From: Planococcus circulans | Lineage (GTDB): Bacteria > Bacillota > Bacilli > Bacillales_A > Planococcaceae | NCBI RefSeq assembly: GCF_020023385.1 | Contig: NZ_JAIQCL010000014.1 | Coordinates: 1 to 64,000, forward strand | Direction: 5' to 3' | DNA: 64,000 nt | In this document: in pieces, positions 32,138 through 45,227 of the stretch | Position numbering within the stretch: position 1 is the stretch's first letter | How the letters are laid out: each line of letters opens with the position of its first letter | Position numbers and translations under genes: made by a program | Notes under the pieces: generated by a model | What the model was told of the DNA's origin: nothing | Databases searched by the model: none | Seen by the model: the letters and a program-made list of their open reading frames with translations, nothing else

Positions 32138-32166
32138 TTGACACGCCTTCAAATAGGCGATATGAT
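32138..32166 (+). promoter_or_regulatory. Promoter of ilvE
   Basis: Perfect TTGACA at 32138-32143, a 17-base spacer and TATGAT at 32161-32166. It lies 75 bases ahead of the ilvE start. Confidence 0.8.
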
Positions 32167-32241
32167 AGCAACAATTTACAAGACGCAAACTGAATTCGAT
32201 ATATTGCATATTATAAAACTTTCGAGAAAGAAGTGGACATC

Positions 32242-33141
32242 ATGAGCGAACAATTAATTTATTTAAATGGTGAATTCGTTAAAAAGGAAGACGCTAAAAT
32301 TTCAGTTTATGATCACGGTTTTTTATACGGTGATGGTGTATTTGAAGGAATCCGTTCTTACAACGGTAATGTCTTTCGGCTGGAAGAACATTTAGAGCGG
32401 CTTTACGATTCAGCAAAATCCGTGATGCTCGAGATTCCACATACTTTTGAAGAAATGACTAAAATAGTCGTTCAAACATTAAGGGAAAATAAATTTAAAG
32501 ATGCCTATATTCGTCTTATTGTTTCACGAGGTGTCGGAAATCTTGGATTAGATCCTTATAGCTGTTCTCATCCGAGTGTGATTGTAATCGCTGAACCTTT
32601 ATCGCTGTTTCCGAAATCGATGTATGAAACAGGGATTGAAATTGTCTCGGTTGCTACACGCAGAAGCCGTTCGGATGTGTTAAGCCCTAAAGTTAAATCA
32701 TTGAATTACATGAATAATATTTTAGTTAAACTTGAAGCCCACTTGGCGGGTGTTTCTGAAGCGCTTATGCTGAATGACCAAGGTTATGTAGCTGAAGGGT
32801 CAGCGGACAACATTTTTATTGTCCGTAAAAATAAGTTATTGACACCTCCAGGCTATGTAGGAGCACTGGAAGGAATTACACGCAATGCAATTATGGATGT
32901 AGCTGTTGAAAAAGGCTACGACATCCAAGAAGGCGTTTTTACAAGACATGATGTGTATGTAGCAGATGAAGTTTTCCTTACCGGAACTGCTGCTGAAGTA
33001 ATTGCGGTAGTTAAAGTGGACGGCCGAGTGATCGGCGAAGGAAAGCCAGGTCCGGTTACGAATGACTTACTAGAATCATTCAGAGAGTTAGTTCAGAACG
33101 ATGGCGTAAAGGTGTATAGCGATCATTTAAACGCAGTATAA
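32242..33141 (+). CDS. ilvE: Branched-chain amino acid aminotransferase, class IV
   Basis: A 299-residue PLP enzyme of fold type IV that interconverts branched-chain 2-oxo acids and amino acids, the last step of valine, leucine and isoleucine synthesis. The start is the ATG at 32242, behind GAGAAAGAAGTG; a GTG at 32233 is possible. Family motifs are YGDGVFEGIR, the PLP-lysine segment PKVKSLNYMNN and EGSADNIF with TGTAAEV near the end. D-amino acid transaminases share this fold, but the ilv context favours IlvE. Confidence 0.9.
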   Translation: MSEQLIYLNGEFVKKEDAKISVYDHGFLYGDGVFEGIRSYNGNVFRLEEHLERLYDSAKSVMLEIPHTFEEMTKIVVQTLRENKFKDAYIRLIVSRGVGNLGLDPYSCSHPSVIVIAEPLSLFPKSMYETGIEIVSVATRRSRSDVLSPKVKSLNYMNNILVKLEAHLAGVSEALMLNDQGYVAEGSADNIFIVRKNKLLTPPGYVGALEGITRNAIMDVAVEKGYDIQEGVFTRHDVYVADEVFLTGTAAEVIAVVKVDGRVIGEGKPGPVTNDLLESFRELVQNDGVKVYSDHLNAV

Positions 33142-33162
33142 AAAAATAGAAGTTAAACTCAA

Positions 33163-33446
33163 TGACGAGGTTAAAGTAGATGGAAACTGTATTCACAGAG
33201 AGCCGGTACAGGTGGAAGCCGGTAATACAACCATTTGCGACATCCCCTCTGAGTGGATTGCTGAAAAGCTTCGGCTGTTTAGGTAGTCCCGGTGGTTTGC
33301 AAGTTAGAAATCATCGTTATCAGCGGATAAGCAAGACTTATCCATGAGGCTGCGGTTGCGCAGTGAAATAGGGTGGTACCATGAAACTTTTTCATCCCTA
33401 TGCGAAGAACATGTTTCTTTGTGTAGGGATGGAAAAGTTTTTTTGT
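33163..33446 (+). promoter_or_regulatory. T-box riboswitch before ilvB, probable tRNA-Ile specifier
   Basis: The T-box core AGGGTGGTACCATG is at 33370-33383. A long terminator stem (33384-33400 with 33424-33440) and T run follow. In stem I, GAGG pairs with CCTC at the base and AGATGG with CCATTT above. The internal loop has AGTA on the 5' side. Its 3' side, GCGACATCC, holds ATC at 33242-33244 in the same place as TGC in the cysE T-box, pointing to isoleucine. A CTC at 33247-33249 falls in the base stem instead. No strong promoter of its own is visible, so transcripts may come from ilvE. Confidence 0.88.
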
Positions 33447-33484
33447 TTTATTCCACCGGAGACTTAGAAAAGGAGGCGGAAGGA

Positions 33485-35208
33485 TTGGGAGTAAACGTAC
33501 AGGTTAGAGAAGAAGTTAAACAGAAGCTGACAGGTAATGGTGCAGACGTACTGATTCAATCTTTAAAAGGTCAAGGTGTAGACATCATTTTTGGATATCC
33601 AGGAGGCGCGGTGCTGCCAATTTACGATGCCTTGCACAAAAATCCAATACGCCATGTATTGGCTAGACACGAACAAGGTGCAATCCATGCCGCTGAAGGC
33701 TATGCAAGAGTATCCGGGAAAGCCGGAGTTGTTCTTGCTACATCAGGTCCTGGAGCTACAAACTTAGTGACCGGCATAGCGGATGCCATGCTAGATTCCT
33801 TGCCACTGGTCATCTTCACGGGCCAAGTTGCAACTTCCGTAATTGGAACCGATGCTTTCCAGGAAGCGGACATCATCGGCATCACACAACCGATTACAAA
33901 GCATAATTATCAAGTGAAAAAAGTGGCGGATCTTCCTAGAATCATTAAAGAAGCATTCTATATTGCTTCCACAGGTCGTCCTGGTCCGGTTCTGGTCGAT
34001 ATCCCTAAAAATATTGCAACCGAATTGTTCATGTCCAATAAAGAAGAAGAGGCCGTGTATCTACCCGGTTATCAACCGACAACAAACCCGAATTACCTGC
34101 AAATCCAAAAAGCTGCACAATTATTATCACAGGCGAAAAAGCCATTGATCTTAGCTGGGGCTGGTATACTGGCTGCAAAAGCGACAGAAGAGCTGAAAAC
34201 TTTTTCTGAAAGGCACCAAATTCCAATCACGAACACATTACTCGGTTTGGGCAGTATCGCTGGCGAACACGAACTATTCCTAGGAATGGCCGGCATGCAC
34301 GGAACTTATACAGCGAATACAGCGATTTGTGATTGTGATGTGTTATTGAACGTGGGCGCACGGTTTGATGATCGGTTGACGGGGAATCTTGCAAGCTTTG
34401 CTCCAAACGCACAAGTCATCCATATCGATATCGACCCTGCAGAAATCGGCAAAAATGTTCCAACAGCGATCCCGATTGTAGCGGATGCTAAAGAAGCGTT
34501 GTCTCAATTGCTCAATCAAACGTTTGAAAGCCCGGATACCGCTGAATGGCTAGCGAAGCTATCCGGTGACAAAGTGGAATACCCACTTCAGTATCATTTG
34601 AAAGGCCGGGAAGGTATTCTCCCTCAACAAGCGGTTGAGTTGATACATCGCTTGACCGGAGGCAATGCAGTCGTAACAACGGATGTAGGGCAGCACCAAA
34701 TGTGGGCGGCTCAATACTACCGCTTCAACAACCCGCATAATTGGGTGACATCGGGTGGCCTTGGTACAATGGGCTTTGGTTTCCCGGCAGCCATCGGGGC
34801 ACAATTGGCAAAACCGGATGAGCAAGTTATCTCTATTGTAGGAGATGCAGGATTCCAAATGACTTTACAGGAATTATCGTTGCTTCAAGAGCTGCGGCTT
34901 CCGGTGAAGGTTGTTATCTTGAACAACCAAAGCCTCGGTATGGTCAGACAATGGCAGGAAACATTCTACGAAGGGCGTTATTCCCAATCGTTGATTCCTG
35001 TACAACCTGATTTTGTGAAGCTGGCTGCAGCTTACGATATCAAAGGCTATAAAGTGGAAACGATGGAAGAAGCAGAAGCGGTTTTCGCAGAAGCATTTAA
35101 TTCAAACGAGCCAGCCTTGATCGATTGCCGCGTGGTGCAGTTGGAATGTGTTTATCCGATGGTTGCGCCGGGCAAAGGCTTGGATGAAATGATCGGAGTG
35201 AAAGGCGA

Positions 35209-35212
<4 letters not shown>
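33485..35212 (+). CDS. ilvB: Acetolactate synthase, large subunit
   Basis: A 575-residue ThDP enzyme making acetolactate and acetohydroxybutyrate. The start is TTG at 33485, eight bases after AAAGGAGG; the frame stays open back through the T-box terminator, but that reading is not translated sequence. Motifs are [15 protein letters not shown], the catalytic glutamate in LARHEQGA and the ThDP motif beginning GDAGFQM and ending [10 protein letters not shown]. It overlaps ilvH by four bases. Length matches B. subtilis. Confidence 0.96.
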
Positions 35213-38312
<3,100 letters not shown>

Positions 38313-38343
38313 AAAGAACAGATTGAAAGAGGAGGAATTTAAA

Positions 38344-39444
38344 ATGAAAAAAACAATAGCGGTATTGCCAGGAGACGGAATCGGACCAGAAGTAACAGAT
38401 GCAGCGGTAAAGGTGCTGCAATCCATTGCAATGCGTTATGGACATACTTTTCATTTAAAGCACGCGGCAATCGGTGGCACAGCGGTTGATCAATTTGAAA
38501 ACCCACTGCCTCAGCAAACCATTGAGGTTTGTGAAGCGAGCGACGCGATTCTCCTCGGTGCTGTCGGAGGAACGAAATGGGACAGTAACCCTGCTCATCT
38601 GCGTCCTGAAAAAGGGCTTTTGAACATCCGGAAGCATTTTGATTTGTTCGCCAATATCCGTCCGGTCAAAGCCATACCGTCCTTGCTGGCTTCGTCTCCT
38701 TTAAAGGAAGAAGTAGCAAAAGAAGTGGATATGGTCATCGTCCGCGAATTGACGAGCGGCTTGTATTTCGGAGAACCGAAACGCCGCTCAGAGAAATCGG
38801 CAGTGGATACATTGGTTTATACGAGACAGGAAATCGAGCGCATCGTTAATCAGGCGTTTGAAATCGCCCGTACACGCAGAGGCAAAGTGACTTCGGTCGA
38901 TAAAGCCAATGTACTGGAAACCAGCAAACTATGGCGCGAAGTCGTGGAAGAACGCCGTAAAGCGTATCCAGATATCGAAGTGGAGCATATGTTGGTCGAT
39001 TCGGCAGCGATGAAACTGATTACGGATCCACGTGCTTTCGATGTCATGGTAACAGAGAATATGTTCGGTGATATCTTGAGCGATGAAGCTTCGGTCATCA
39101 CAGGTTCACTTGGCATGCTGCCATCTGCGAGCATCCGTTCAGACGGCTTCGGCCTTTACGAACCGGTACATGGATCAGCGCCGGATATCGCTGGACAAAA
39201 CAAAGCGAATCCATCTGCTGCTATCTTGTCAGCTGCGATGATGCTGAAGCATTCATTCGGCCTTCATACGGAAGCTGCTGCGATTGAAAAAGCAGTAATG
39301 AGCGTTCTGGAAGATGGCTATTGCACGGGAGACCTGGCTGGGCACGGAAAACGTGTAGTTTCAACCGATCGATTTGTAACGAAAGTTGTGGAAGAGTTGG
39401 AAAGAGAATTTGTATCAGAACACATCATGTATTCTTATGTGTAA
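38344..39444 (+). CDS. leuB: 3-isopropylmalate dehydrogenase
   Basis: A 366-residue NAD-dependent oxidative decarboxylase. The ATG at 38344 follows AGAGGAGGA. The N-terminal GDGIGPEVT and the signature TENMFGDILSDEASVITGSL with its metal-binding aspartates are present. It acts after LeuCD in leucine synthesis. It is 31 bases after leuA. No truncation is seen. Confidence 0.96.
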   Translation: MKKTIAVLPGDGIGPEVTDAAVKVLQSIAMRYGHTFHLKHAAIGGTAVDQFENPLPQQTIEVCEASDAILLGAVGGTKWDSNPAHLRPEKGLLNIRKHFDLFANIRPVKAIPSLLASSPLKEEVAKEVDMVIVRELTSGLYFGEPKRRSEKSAVDTLVYTRQEIERIVNQAFEIARTRRGKVTSVDKANVLETSKLWREVVEERRKAYPDIEVEHMLVDSAAMKLITDPRAFDVMVTENMFGDILSDEASVITGSLGMLPSASIRSDGFGLYEPVHGSAPDIAGQNKANPSAAILSAAMMLKHSFGLHTEAAAIEKAVMSVLEDGYCTGDLAGHGKRVVSTDRFVTKVVEELEREFVSEHIMYSYV

Positions 39445-39462
39445 GTGAAAGGAGCGGTTCGC

Positions 39463-40881
39463 ATGGCAAAAACAATCATAGAAAAAATTTGGGAACAACA
39501 TATCGTCTTCGAAGAGCAAGGAAAGCCGGACCTGCTATATATCGATCTTCATTTATTGCATGAGGTGACATCTCCGCAAGCGTTTGAGGGGCTTCGGCTG
39601 AATGGACGGAAAGTCCGCCGTCCGGATCTTTGCTTCGCTACGATGGACCATAACGTTCCAACACGGAACCGGGAGACGATCACAGATCCCATTTCGCGAA
39701 AACAGATCAAAACTTTGCAGGATAATTGCGACGAGTTCGGTGTTCCGCTTGCGGGCATCAACCATCCAGACCAAGGGATCGTCCACGTGATCGGACCAGA
39801 ACTAGGTTTGACCCAACCCGGCAAGACCATCGTCTGTGGGGATAGCCATACCTCAACGCACGGTGCCTTCGGTGCTTTGGCATTTGGTATCGGCACCAGC
39901 GAAGTGGAGCACGTCTTGTCCACTCAAACGCTATGGCAATCAAAGCCGAAAACCATGGAAGTTCGGATTGACGGAAAATTGGGCTTTGGTGTTTCTTCTA
40001 AAGATGTTATCCTGGCTATTATTTCGAAATTTGGCATCGACATGGGAACTGGCTACATCATGGAGTATACAGGTGAAGCCATCCGTGGGTTGTCGATGGA
40101 AGAACGCATGACGATCTGCAATATGTCGATTGAAGCAGGCGCACGGGCTGGGTTGATCAGTCCTGATGAAAAGACAGTGGAATACTTGAGAGGGCGCAGA
40201 AACGTGCCTGAAGGTGATGCGTTTGAAAAAGAAGCCGCGCGTTGGCTGGCTCTTGCAACAGATGAAGGCGCACAGTATGATGCGTATGTGACGATTCATG
40301 CGGATGAGATTTCTCCATTCGTTACATGGGGCACCAATCCTTCAATGGGATCAGGCATTGCGGAAAGCGTTCCATCTGAAGCGGACTATGATAAACAGTC
40401 GGATAAAGATGCGTTGAAGCAAGCTTTGGCTTATATGCACCTGGAAGAGGGGACACCACTTTCTTCGATTGATATCCAGCATGTCTTTATCGGCTCTTGT
40501 ACGAATGCCCGTCTTGGCGATTTGCGTGCAGCCAGTGAAATTGTCAAAGGCAGAAAAGTGCATCCATCCGTGACTGCAATTGTTGTTCCTGGATCTGAAA
40601 CGGTCAAACGTGCAGCTGAACAAGAAGGCTTGGATCAGGTATTTCTTGAAGCCGGCTTTGAATGGCGTGAGACAGGATGCAGCATGTGCCTGGCGATGAA
40701 TGAAGACTCGGTGCCTGCAGGCGAACGTTGTGCGTCCACATCCAACCGGAATTTTGAAGGACGCCAAGGAGCGGGATCGATGACGCATCTGGTAAGCCCT
40801 GTAATGGCAGCAGCCGCTGCGATTGAAGGCCATCTGACAGATGTCCGCAATTACATGAAAGAGTCCGTACCATCAGCATGA
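39463..40881 (+). CDS. leuC: 3-isopropylmalate dehydratase, large subunit
   Basis: A 472-residue aconitase-family subunit that isomerises isopropylmalate. The ATG at 39463 follows AAAGGAGCGG; a GTG at 39445 overlaps that site. [19 protein letters not shown] and the 4Fe-4S ligands in GSCTNAR and GCSMCLAMN are visible. It needs the small LeuD subunit, encoded 25 bases downstream. Confidence 0.96.
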   Translation: MAKTIIEKIWEQHIVFEEQGKPDLLYIDLHLLHEVTSPQAFEGLRLNGRKVRRPDLCFATMDHNVPTRNRETITDPISRKQIKTLQDNCDEFGVPLAGINHPDQGIVHVIGPELGLTQPGKTIVCGDSHTSTHGAFGALAFGIGTSEVEHVLSTQTLWQSKPKTMEVRIDGKLGFGVSSKDVILAIISKFGIDMGTGYIMEYTGEAIRGLSMEERMTICNMSIEAGARAGLISPDEKTVEYLRGRRNVPEGDAFEKEAARWLALATDEGAQYDAYVTIHADEISPFVTWGTNPSMGSGIAESVPSEADYDKQSDKDALKQALAYMHLEEGTPLSSIDIQHVFIGSCTNARLGDLRAASEIVKGRKVHPSVTAIVVPGSETVKRAAEQEGLDQVFLEAGFEWRETGCSMCLAMNEDSVPAGERCASTSNRNFEGRQGAGSMTHLVSPVMAAAAAIEGHLTDVRNYMKESVPSA

Positions 40882-40906
40882 CAGTCGGAAATGAGGAGGC
40901 CCATCG

Positions 40907-41497
40907 ATGAAACCGATCAATAAAATTTCAAGTGTCCTAACGCCACTTGAACGTAAAAACGTAGATACTGATCAAATCATTTCAAAAGAGTTTCTAAAAC
41001 GTATTGAACGAACAGGATTCGGCAAATATCTATTCTATCATTGGCGCTTTCATGCCGATGGTACACCAATAGAAGAATTTGTTTTGAACGATCCTCGATT
41101 CGACGGCTCCGAGATTCTGGTCGCACAAGAGAATTTCGGCTGCGGTTCTTCTCGTGAACATGCCCCGTGGGCGATTTTGGATTACGGATTCCGCGTAGTC
41201 ATCGCTCCCAGTTATGCAGACATCTTCTATAACAACTGCGTGAAAAATGGCATCTTGCCGATTCGTTTAAAAGATGAGGAAGTCAATGCCTTGATTGATA
41301 AGGGACAGCGCGAGGAATTCAAGTTGGAAATCAATTTGGAGGACCAGACTGTCAACAGCCAGGACGGCATACGCTATGAATTTGATATCGATCCATACTG
41401 GAAGGAAATGCTGTTGAAGGGCTGGGACGAAATTGCCTTGACGTTCCAGTACGATGACTACATCGCAGCCTATGAGGAAAAACAGCGGCAGGCTTAA
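40907..41497 (+). CDS. leuD: 3-isopropylmalate dehydratase, small subunit
   Basis: A 196-residue swivel-domain subunit. The active-site loop NFGCGSSREHAPWA and the later APSYADIFYNNCVKNG are family signatures. It pairs with LeuC. The start follows TGAGGAGG. It is the last gene of the ilvB-leuD run and is followed by a strong terminator, so all seven genes are probably under the T-box. Confidence 0.96.
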   Translation: MKPINKISSVLTPLERKNVDTDQIISKEFLKRIERTGFGKYLFYHWRFHADGTPIEEFVLNDPRFDGSEILVAQENFGCGSSREHAPWAILDYGFRVVIAPSYADIFYNNCVKNGILPIRLKDEEVNALIDKGQREEFKLEINLEDQTVNSQDGIRYEFDIDPYWKEMLLKGWDEIALTFQYDDYIAAYEEKQRQA

Positions 41498-41531
41498 TGT
41501 GAATATGTCTGAACAAGTTGTTTTTCATGAG

Positions 41532-41569
41532 AAGACCCTTTACGTAACCGTAAAGGGTCTTTATTTTTT
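41532..41569 (+). terminator. Intrinsic terminator of the ilv-leu operon
   Basis: AGACCCTTTACG (41533-41544) pairs perfectly with CGTAAAGGGTCT (41549-41560), loop TAAC, then a T-rich tail. Confidence 0.92.
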
Positions 41570-41606
41570 GGACTTTTTTGTATTTAAAGGATTCATCAAT
41601 CCGTTG

Positions 41607-41635
41607 TTGACAAGCAATTCGTGTTTTGTTAATTT
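41607..41635 (+). promoter_or_regulatory. Candidate promoter of the antiporter-family gene
   Basis: Perfect TTGACA at 41607-41612 with a TAATTT -10 at 41630-41635 (spacer 17). The -10 is weak but the position between a terminator and the gene supports it. Confidence 0.55.
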
Positions 41636-41681
41636 AAAGTGTGTACTTTAACGCTTTAGCAAACTAAAGGAGAGTTTACTT

Positions 41682-43004
41682 ATGAATGCAGTTGTTGTCG
41701 CTGTCTTAGTCATGCTCGTATTGAGCTTATTGCGCGTGAACGTCGTCTTCGCTTTATTGATCGGCGCACTTGCAGGTGGGTTGAGCGGTGGATTATCATT
41801 TATGGATACATTAACATCATTTACAGACGGTTTAGGTGCAGGCGCGACGATTGCGCTCAGCTATGCCATGCTCGGCGGCTTTGCCGTAGCGATTTCACGC
41901 ACCGGCATACCGGAGCTGCTCGTGTCAGGCGTCCTGAAGCTGGTCAATAAGGACGGAGAGGCGACGCGGGAGAATTTGGCGAAAGCTCTCATCATCATTG
42001 CGCTTTTGGCAATGGCTATCTTCTCGCAAAACCTGATTCCGATCCATATCGCTTTCATCCCTTTATTGGTTCCACCAATTTTGCATATTCTAAATGAACT
42101 GCGGATCGACCGCCGCTTGATCGCTGCGGTCCTGACGTTCGGCCTGACGGCGCCTTATATTTTATTGCCGTATGGTTTTGGGTTGATTTTCCATGAGATC
42201 GTCTTTACTCAAATGGAACTGGCCGGCCTAACAATTGATATGGCTGACATTCCGAGAGCGATGGCGATTCCTGTAGCAGGCCTGTTAATGGGATTGATCA
42301 TTGCGGTGTTCATTTCTTACCGCAAGCCGAGGGAATATCGTAAAACATCTTCTACTATAGAAGGAACTCTGAAAAAGACGGCTTCAACCAAAGATGTTCT
42401 GGTGACGATTGTCGCATTGATCGCTGCACTAGTTGCACAGATCCAGACAGATTCGATGATCATTGGTGCACTTGCAGGAATTCTTGTGCTTTATGTTTTT
42501 GGAGCAATGAAATGGCGGGAAGCTGACGATGTCTTGACAGAAGGGATGCGCATGATGGCATTTATCGGTTTTGTCATGATTACAGCGAACGGCTTTGCAT
42601 CGGTCATACAAGCGACAGGAGCCATCGAGCCGCTTGTTGAAAGTGTATCGGACTTGTTTGCCGGCAATAAAGGCATTGCAGCTCTAGCCATGCTTATCGT
42701 CGGTCTGTTCGTGACGATGGGCATCGGCTCATCGTTCGCAACGATTCCGATCATTGCGGCGATTTTCGTCCCGCTGAGTCTCGAGTTCGAATTCTCCACC
42801 ATGGCGATCATCGCTTTGATCGGTACGGCAGGAGCATTGGGTGATGCAGGGTCGCCGGCGTCCGATTCGACATTGGGGCCGACTGCCGGATTGAACGTCG
42901 ATGGACAGCACAATCACATTTGGGATACGTGTGTTCCGACCTTCCTTCATTACAATATCCCGTTGGTGATTTTCGGCTGGGCAGCCGTGATGTTGCTTGG
43001 ATAA
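41682..43004 (+). CDS. Na+/H+ antiporter-family membrane transporter (YuiF-like)
   Basis: A 440-residue inner-membrane protein with about eleven hydrophobic segments. Hydrophobic runs alternate with short charged loops, and a longer basic loop lies near residues 210-235. The GTAGALGDAGSPASDSTLGP segment near the C terminus is typical of this NhaC/YuiF-like ion transporter superfamily. The substrate is uncertain: annotations in this family range from Na+/H+ exchange to amino acid transport. The position beside the leu operon hints at amino acid export or uptake but it has its own promoter. Start ATG follows AAAGGAGAG. Confidence 0.85.
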   Translation: MNAVVVAVLVMLVLSLLRVNVVFALLIGALAGGLSGGLSFMDTLTSFTDGLGAGATIALSYAMLGGFAVAISRTGIPELLVSGVLKLVNKDGEATRENLAKALIIIALLAMAIFSQNLIPIHIAFIPLLVPPILHILNELRIDRRLIAAVLTFGLTAPYILLPYGFGLIFHEIVFTQMELAGLTIDMADIPRAMAIPVAGLLMGLIIAVFISYRKPREYRKTSSTIEGTLKKTASTKDVLVTIVALIAALVAQIQTDSMIIGALAGILVLYVFGAMKWREADDVLTEGMRMMAFIGFVMITANGFASVIQATGAIEPLVESVSDLFAGNKGIAALAMLIVGLFVTMGIGSSFATIPIIAAIFVPLSLEFEFSTMAIIALIGTAGALGDAGSPASDSTLGPTAGLNVDGQHNHIWDTCVPTFLHYNIPLVIFGWAAVMLLG

Positions 43005-43035
43005 GCTCGAAATGTTCGGACTATTATCGTCTGAC

Positions 43036-43063
43036 TTGATGTTCTAATAAATCCTGTTATAAT
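43036..43063 (+). promoter_or_regulatory. Promoter-like sequence upstream of the S10 leader terminator
   Basis: TTGATG at 43036-43041, a 16-base spacer and a perfect TATAAT at 43058-43063. A transcript from here would meet a terminator after about 50 bases, so it may be accidental or part of an attenuation device. Confidence 0.38.
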
Positions 43064-43082
43064 AAAAAAAGCGAATAAGAAA

Positions 43083-43121
43083 GAATTTCGTGGAAGTACT
43101 TGCGGAATTCTTTTTTCTTTT
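43083..43121 (+). terminator. Terminator ahead of the S10 operon
   Basis: GAATTTCGTG (43083-43092) pairs with TGCGGAATTC (43101-43110), including wobble pairs. Six T residues, C and more T follow. It probably ends the antiporter transcript and overlaps the -35 region of the next promoter. Confidence 0.75.
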
Positions 43122-43128
43122 GTATAAT
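43100..43128 (+). promoter_or_regulatory. Likely promoter of the S10 operon
   Basis: TTGCGG at 43100-43105, a 17-base spacer and a perfect TATAAT at 43123-43128. It starts transcription just past the terminator hairpin and into the structured leader of rpsJ. Confidence 0.6.
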
Positions 43129-43144
43129 GGTGAATGTTGGTCTT

Positions 43145-43567
<423 letters not shown>

Positions 43568-43616
43568 TCGGTAAACGAAATAGAAAAACATAAATAACCA
43601 CAGGAGGTGTGACAAC

Positions 43617-44246
43617 ATGACCAAAGGAATCTTAGGTAGAAAAATCGGTATGACGCAAGTTTTTGCTGAGAACGGTGATTTAATCCCTGTAACTGTTATT
43701 GAAGCTGCTCCAAACGTAGTACTTCAAAAGAAGACAGTAGAGGTTGACGGCTACGAAGCAATCCAATTAGGTTTTGAAGACAAGCGTGAAAAGCTTTCAA
43801 ACAAACCTTCTAAAGGACACGTAGCAAAAGCGAACACTGCTCCTAAGCGCTTCATTCGCGAACTTCGCAATGTAAACTTAGCTGATTACGAGATTGGTCA
43901 AGAAGTCAAAGTAGATGTATTCGCAGAAGGCGATGTAGTAGATGTCACAGGAACAACAAAAGGTAAAGGTTTCCAAGGTGTTATTAAACGCCACGGACAA
44001 TCTCGCGGACCAATGTCTCACGGTTCACGTTACCACCGTCGTCCTGGTTCAATGGGTCCGGTTGCTCCTAACCGCGTATTCAAACAGAAGAAATTACCTG
44101 GTCAAATGGGTGGCACGACAATTACGATTCAAAACCTTTCCATCGTGAAAGTTGATCTTGAACGTAACCTGCTTCTTATTAAAGGTAATGTTCCTGGTTC
44201 TCGCAAAGCATTGATCCGTGTTAAAACGGCAATTAAAGCGAACTAA
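43617..44246 (+). CDS. rplC: Ribosomal protein uL3
   Basis: A 209-residue large-subunit protein near the peptidyl transferase centre. It begins [15 protein letters not shown], and the long extension [24 protein letters not shown] loop (here [13 protein letters not shown]) reaches the active site. The usual residues for pleuromutilin and linezolid contact regions look ordinary at this reading level. Starts behind CAGGAGGTG. Confidence 0.97.
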   Translation: MTKGILGRKIGMTQVFAENGDLIPVTVIEAAPNVVLQKKTVEVDGYEAIQLGFEDKREKLSNKPSKGHVAKANTAPKRFIRELRNVNLADYEIGQEVKVDVFAEGDVVDVTGTTKGKGFQGVIKRHGQSRGPMSHGSRYHRRPGSMGPVAPNRVFKQKKLPGQMGGTTITIQNLSIVKVDLERNLLLIKGNVPGSRKALIRVKTAIKAN

Positions 44247-44274
44247 TAATTTTTAGAGAAAGGAGGAAACAAGA

Positions 44275-44898
44275 ATGCCTAAAGTAGCTTTATTAAATCA
44301 AACAGGTTCACAAGTGGGCGACATCGAATTGAACGATTATATCTTCGGTATCGAGCCAAATGAATCAGTGTTATTTGACGCAGTAGTGTCTCAACGCGCT
44401 TCACTTCGTCAAGGTAACCATAAAGTAAAAAACCGTTCTGAAGTAGCTGGTGGTGGTAAAAAGCCATGGCGTCAAAAAGGAACTGGACGTGCTCGTCAAG
44501 GGTCGATCCGTTCACCACAATGGCGCGGAGGCGGTATCGTATTCGGTCCAACTCCACGTAGCTATAGCTACAAACTTCCTAAGAAAGTCCGTCGTTTAGC
44601 TCTACGTTCTGCACTTTCATCTGCAGTAATCGGAGAAAACCTGATGGTACTTGAAGGATTGACATTTGATGCACCGAAAACAAAAGCTTTCAACCAGTTG
44701 ATCCAAGACCTTTCAATTGGCAAAAAAGCATTGTTCGTAACTGCTGACCTTGATGAGAACGTTGCAAAATCTGCACGTAACCTTCACGGAATGACAGTAG
44801 TAGCAGCAGATGGCATTAACGTTTTAGACTTGCTTGGACATGACAAAATTGTCATGACAAAAGCAGCGATTGAGAAAATTGAGGAGGTGCTTAGTTAA
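44275..44898 (+). CDS. rplD: Ribosomal protein uL4
   Basis: A 207-residue protein lining the exit tunnel. The conserved loop [19 protein letters not shown], the macrolide-contact region, is intact. In E. coli L4 represses the S10 operon; an equivalent in this group is not established. Its stop overlaps the rplW start by one base (TAATG). Confidence 0.97.
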   Translation: MPKVALLNQTGSQVGDIELNDYIFGIEPNESVLFDAVVSQRASLRQGNHKVKNRSEVAGGGKKPWRQKGTGRARQGSIRSPQWRGGGIVFGPTPRSYSYKLPKKVRRLALRSALSSAVIGENLMVLEGLTFDAPKTKAFNQLIQDLSIGKKALFVTADLDENVAKSARNLHGMTVVAADGINVLDLLGHDKIVMTKAAIEKIEEVLS

Positions 44899-45182
44899 TG
44901 GAAGCACGTGATGTAATAAAGCGTCCGGTCATTACTGAGCAATCATCTGAAGTAATGGCAGAGAAAAAGTACACTTTTGAAGTGGACACTCGCGCAAATA
45001 AAACCCAAGTTAAACAAGCCGTACAAGAGATCTTTGGCGTGAAAGTTGAGAAAGTCAACATCATGAACTACAAAGGCAAATTCAAACGTATGGGCAAACA
45101 TGCAGGATACACAAACAAACGCCGTAAAGCGATTGTTAAATTGACTGCTGAATCTAAAGACATCGAGCTATTCGAAATTTAA
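44898..45182 (+). CDS. rplW: Ribosomal protein uL23
   Basis: A 94-residue protein at the tunnel exit that docks trigger factor and SRP. It has the usual start [14 protein letters not shown] and [16 protein letters not shown]. Translation is coupled to rplD through the one-base overlap, with the ribosome site GAGGAGGTG inside rplD. Confidence 0.97.
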   Translation: MEARDVIKRPVITEQSSEVMAEKKYTFEVDTRANKTQVKQAVQEIFGVKVEKVNIMNYKGKFKRMGKHAGYTNKRRKAIVKLTAESKDIELFEI

Positions 45183-45227
45183 TTTCCATAAGTTCTTAAA
45201 GAACTATTAAAGAAGGAGGGAAACAAC

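Noticed and set aside
33344-33484. N-terminal extension of the ilvB frame
   Set aside because: It covers the T-box core and terminator, which are conserved RNA elements; the TTG at 33485 has an ideal ribosome site.
41454-41651. 65-codon + strand frame after leuD
   Set aside because: It overlaps the end of leuD and is read straight through a strong intrinsic terminator.
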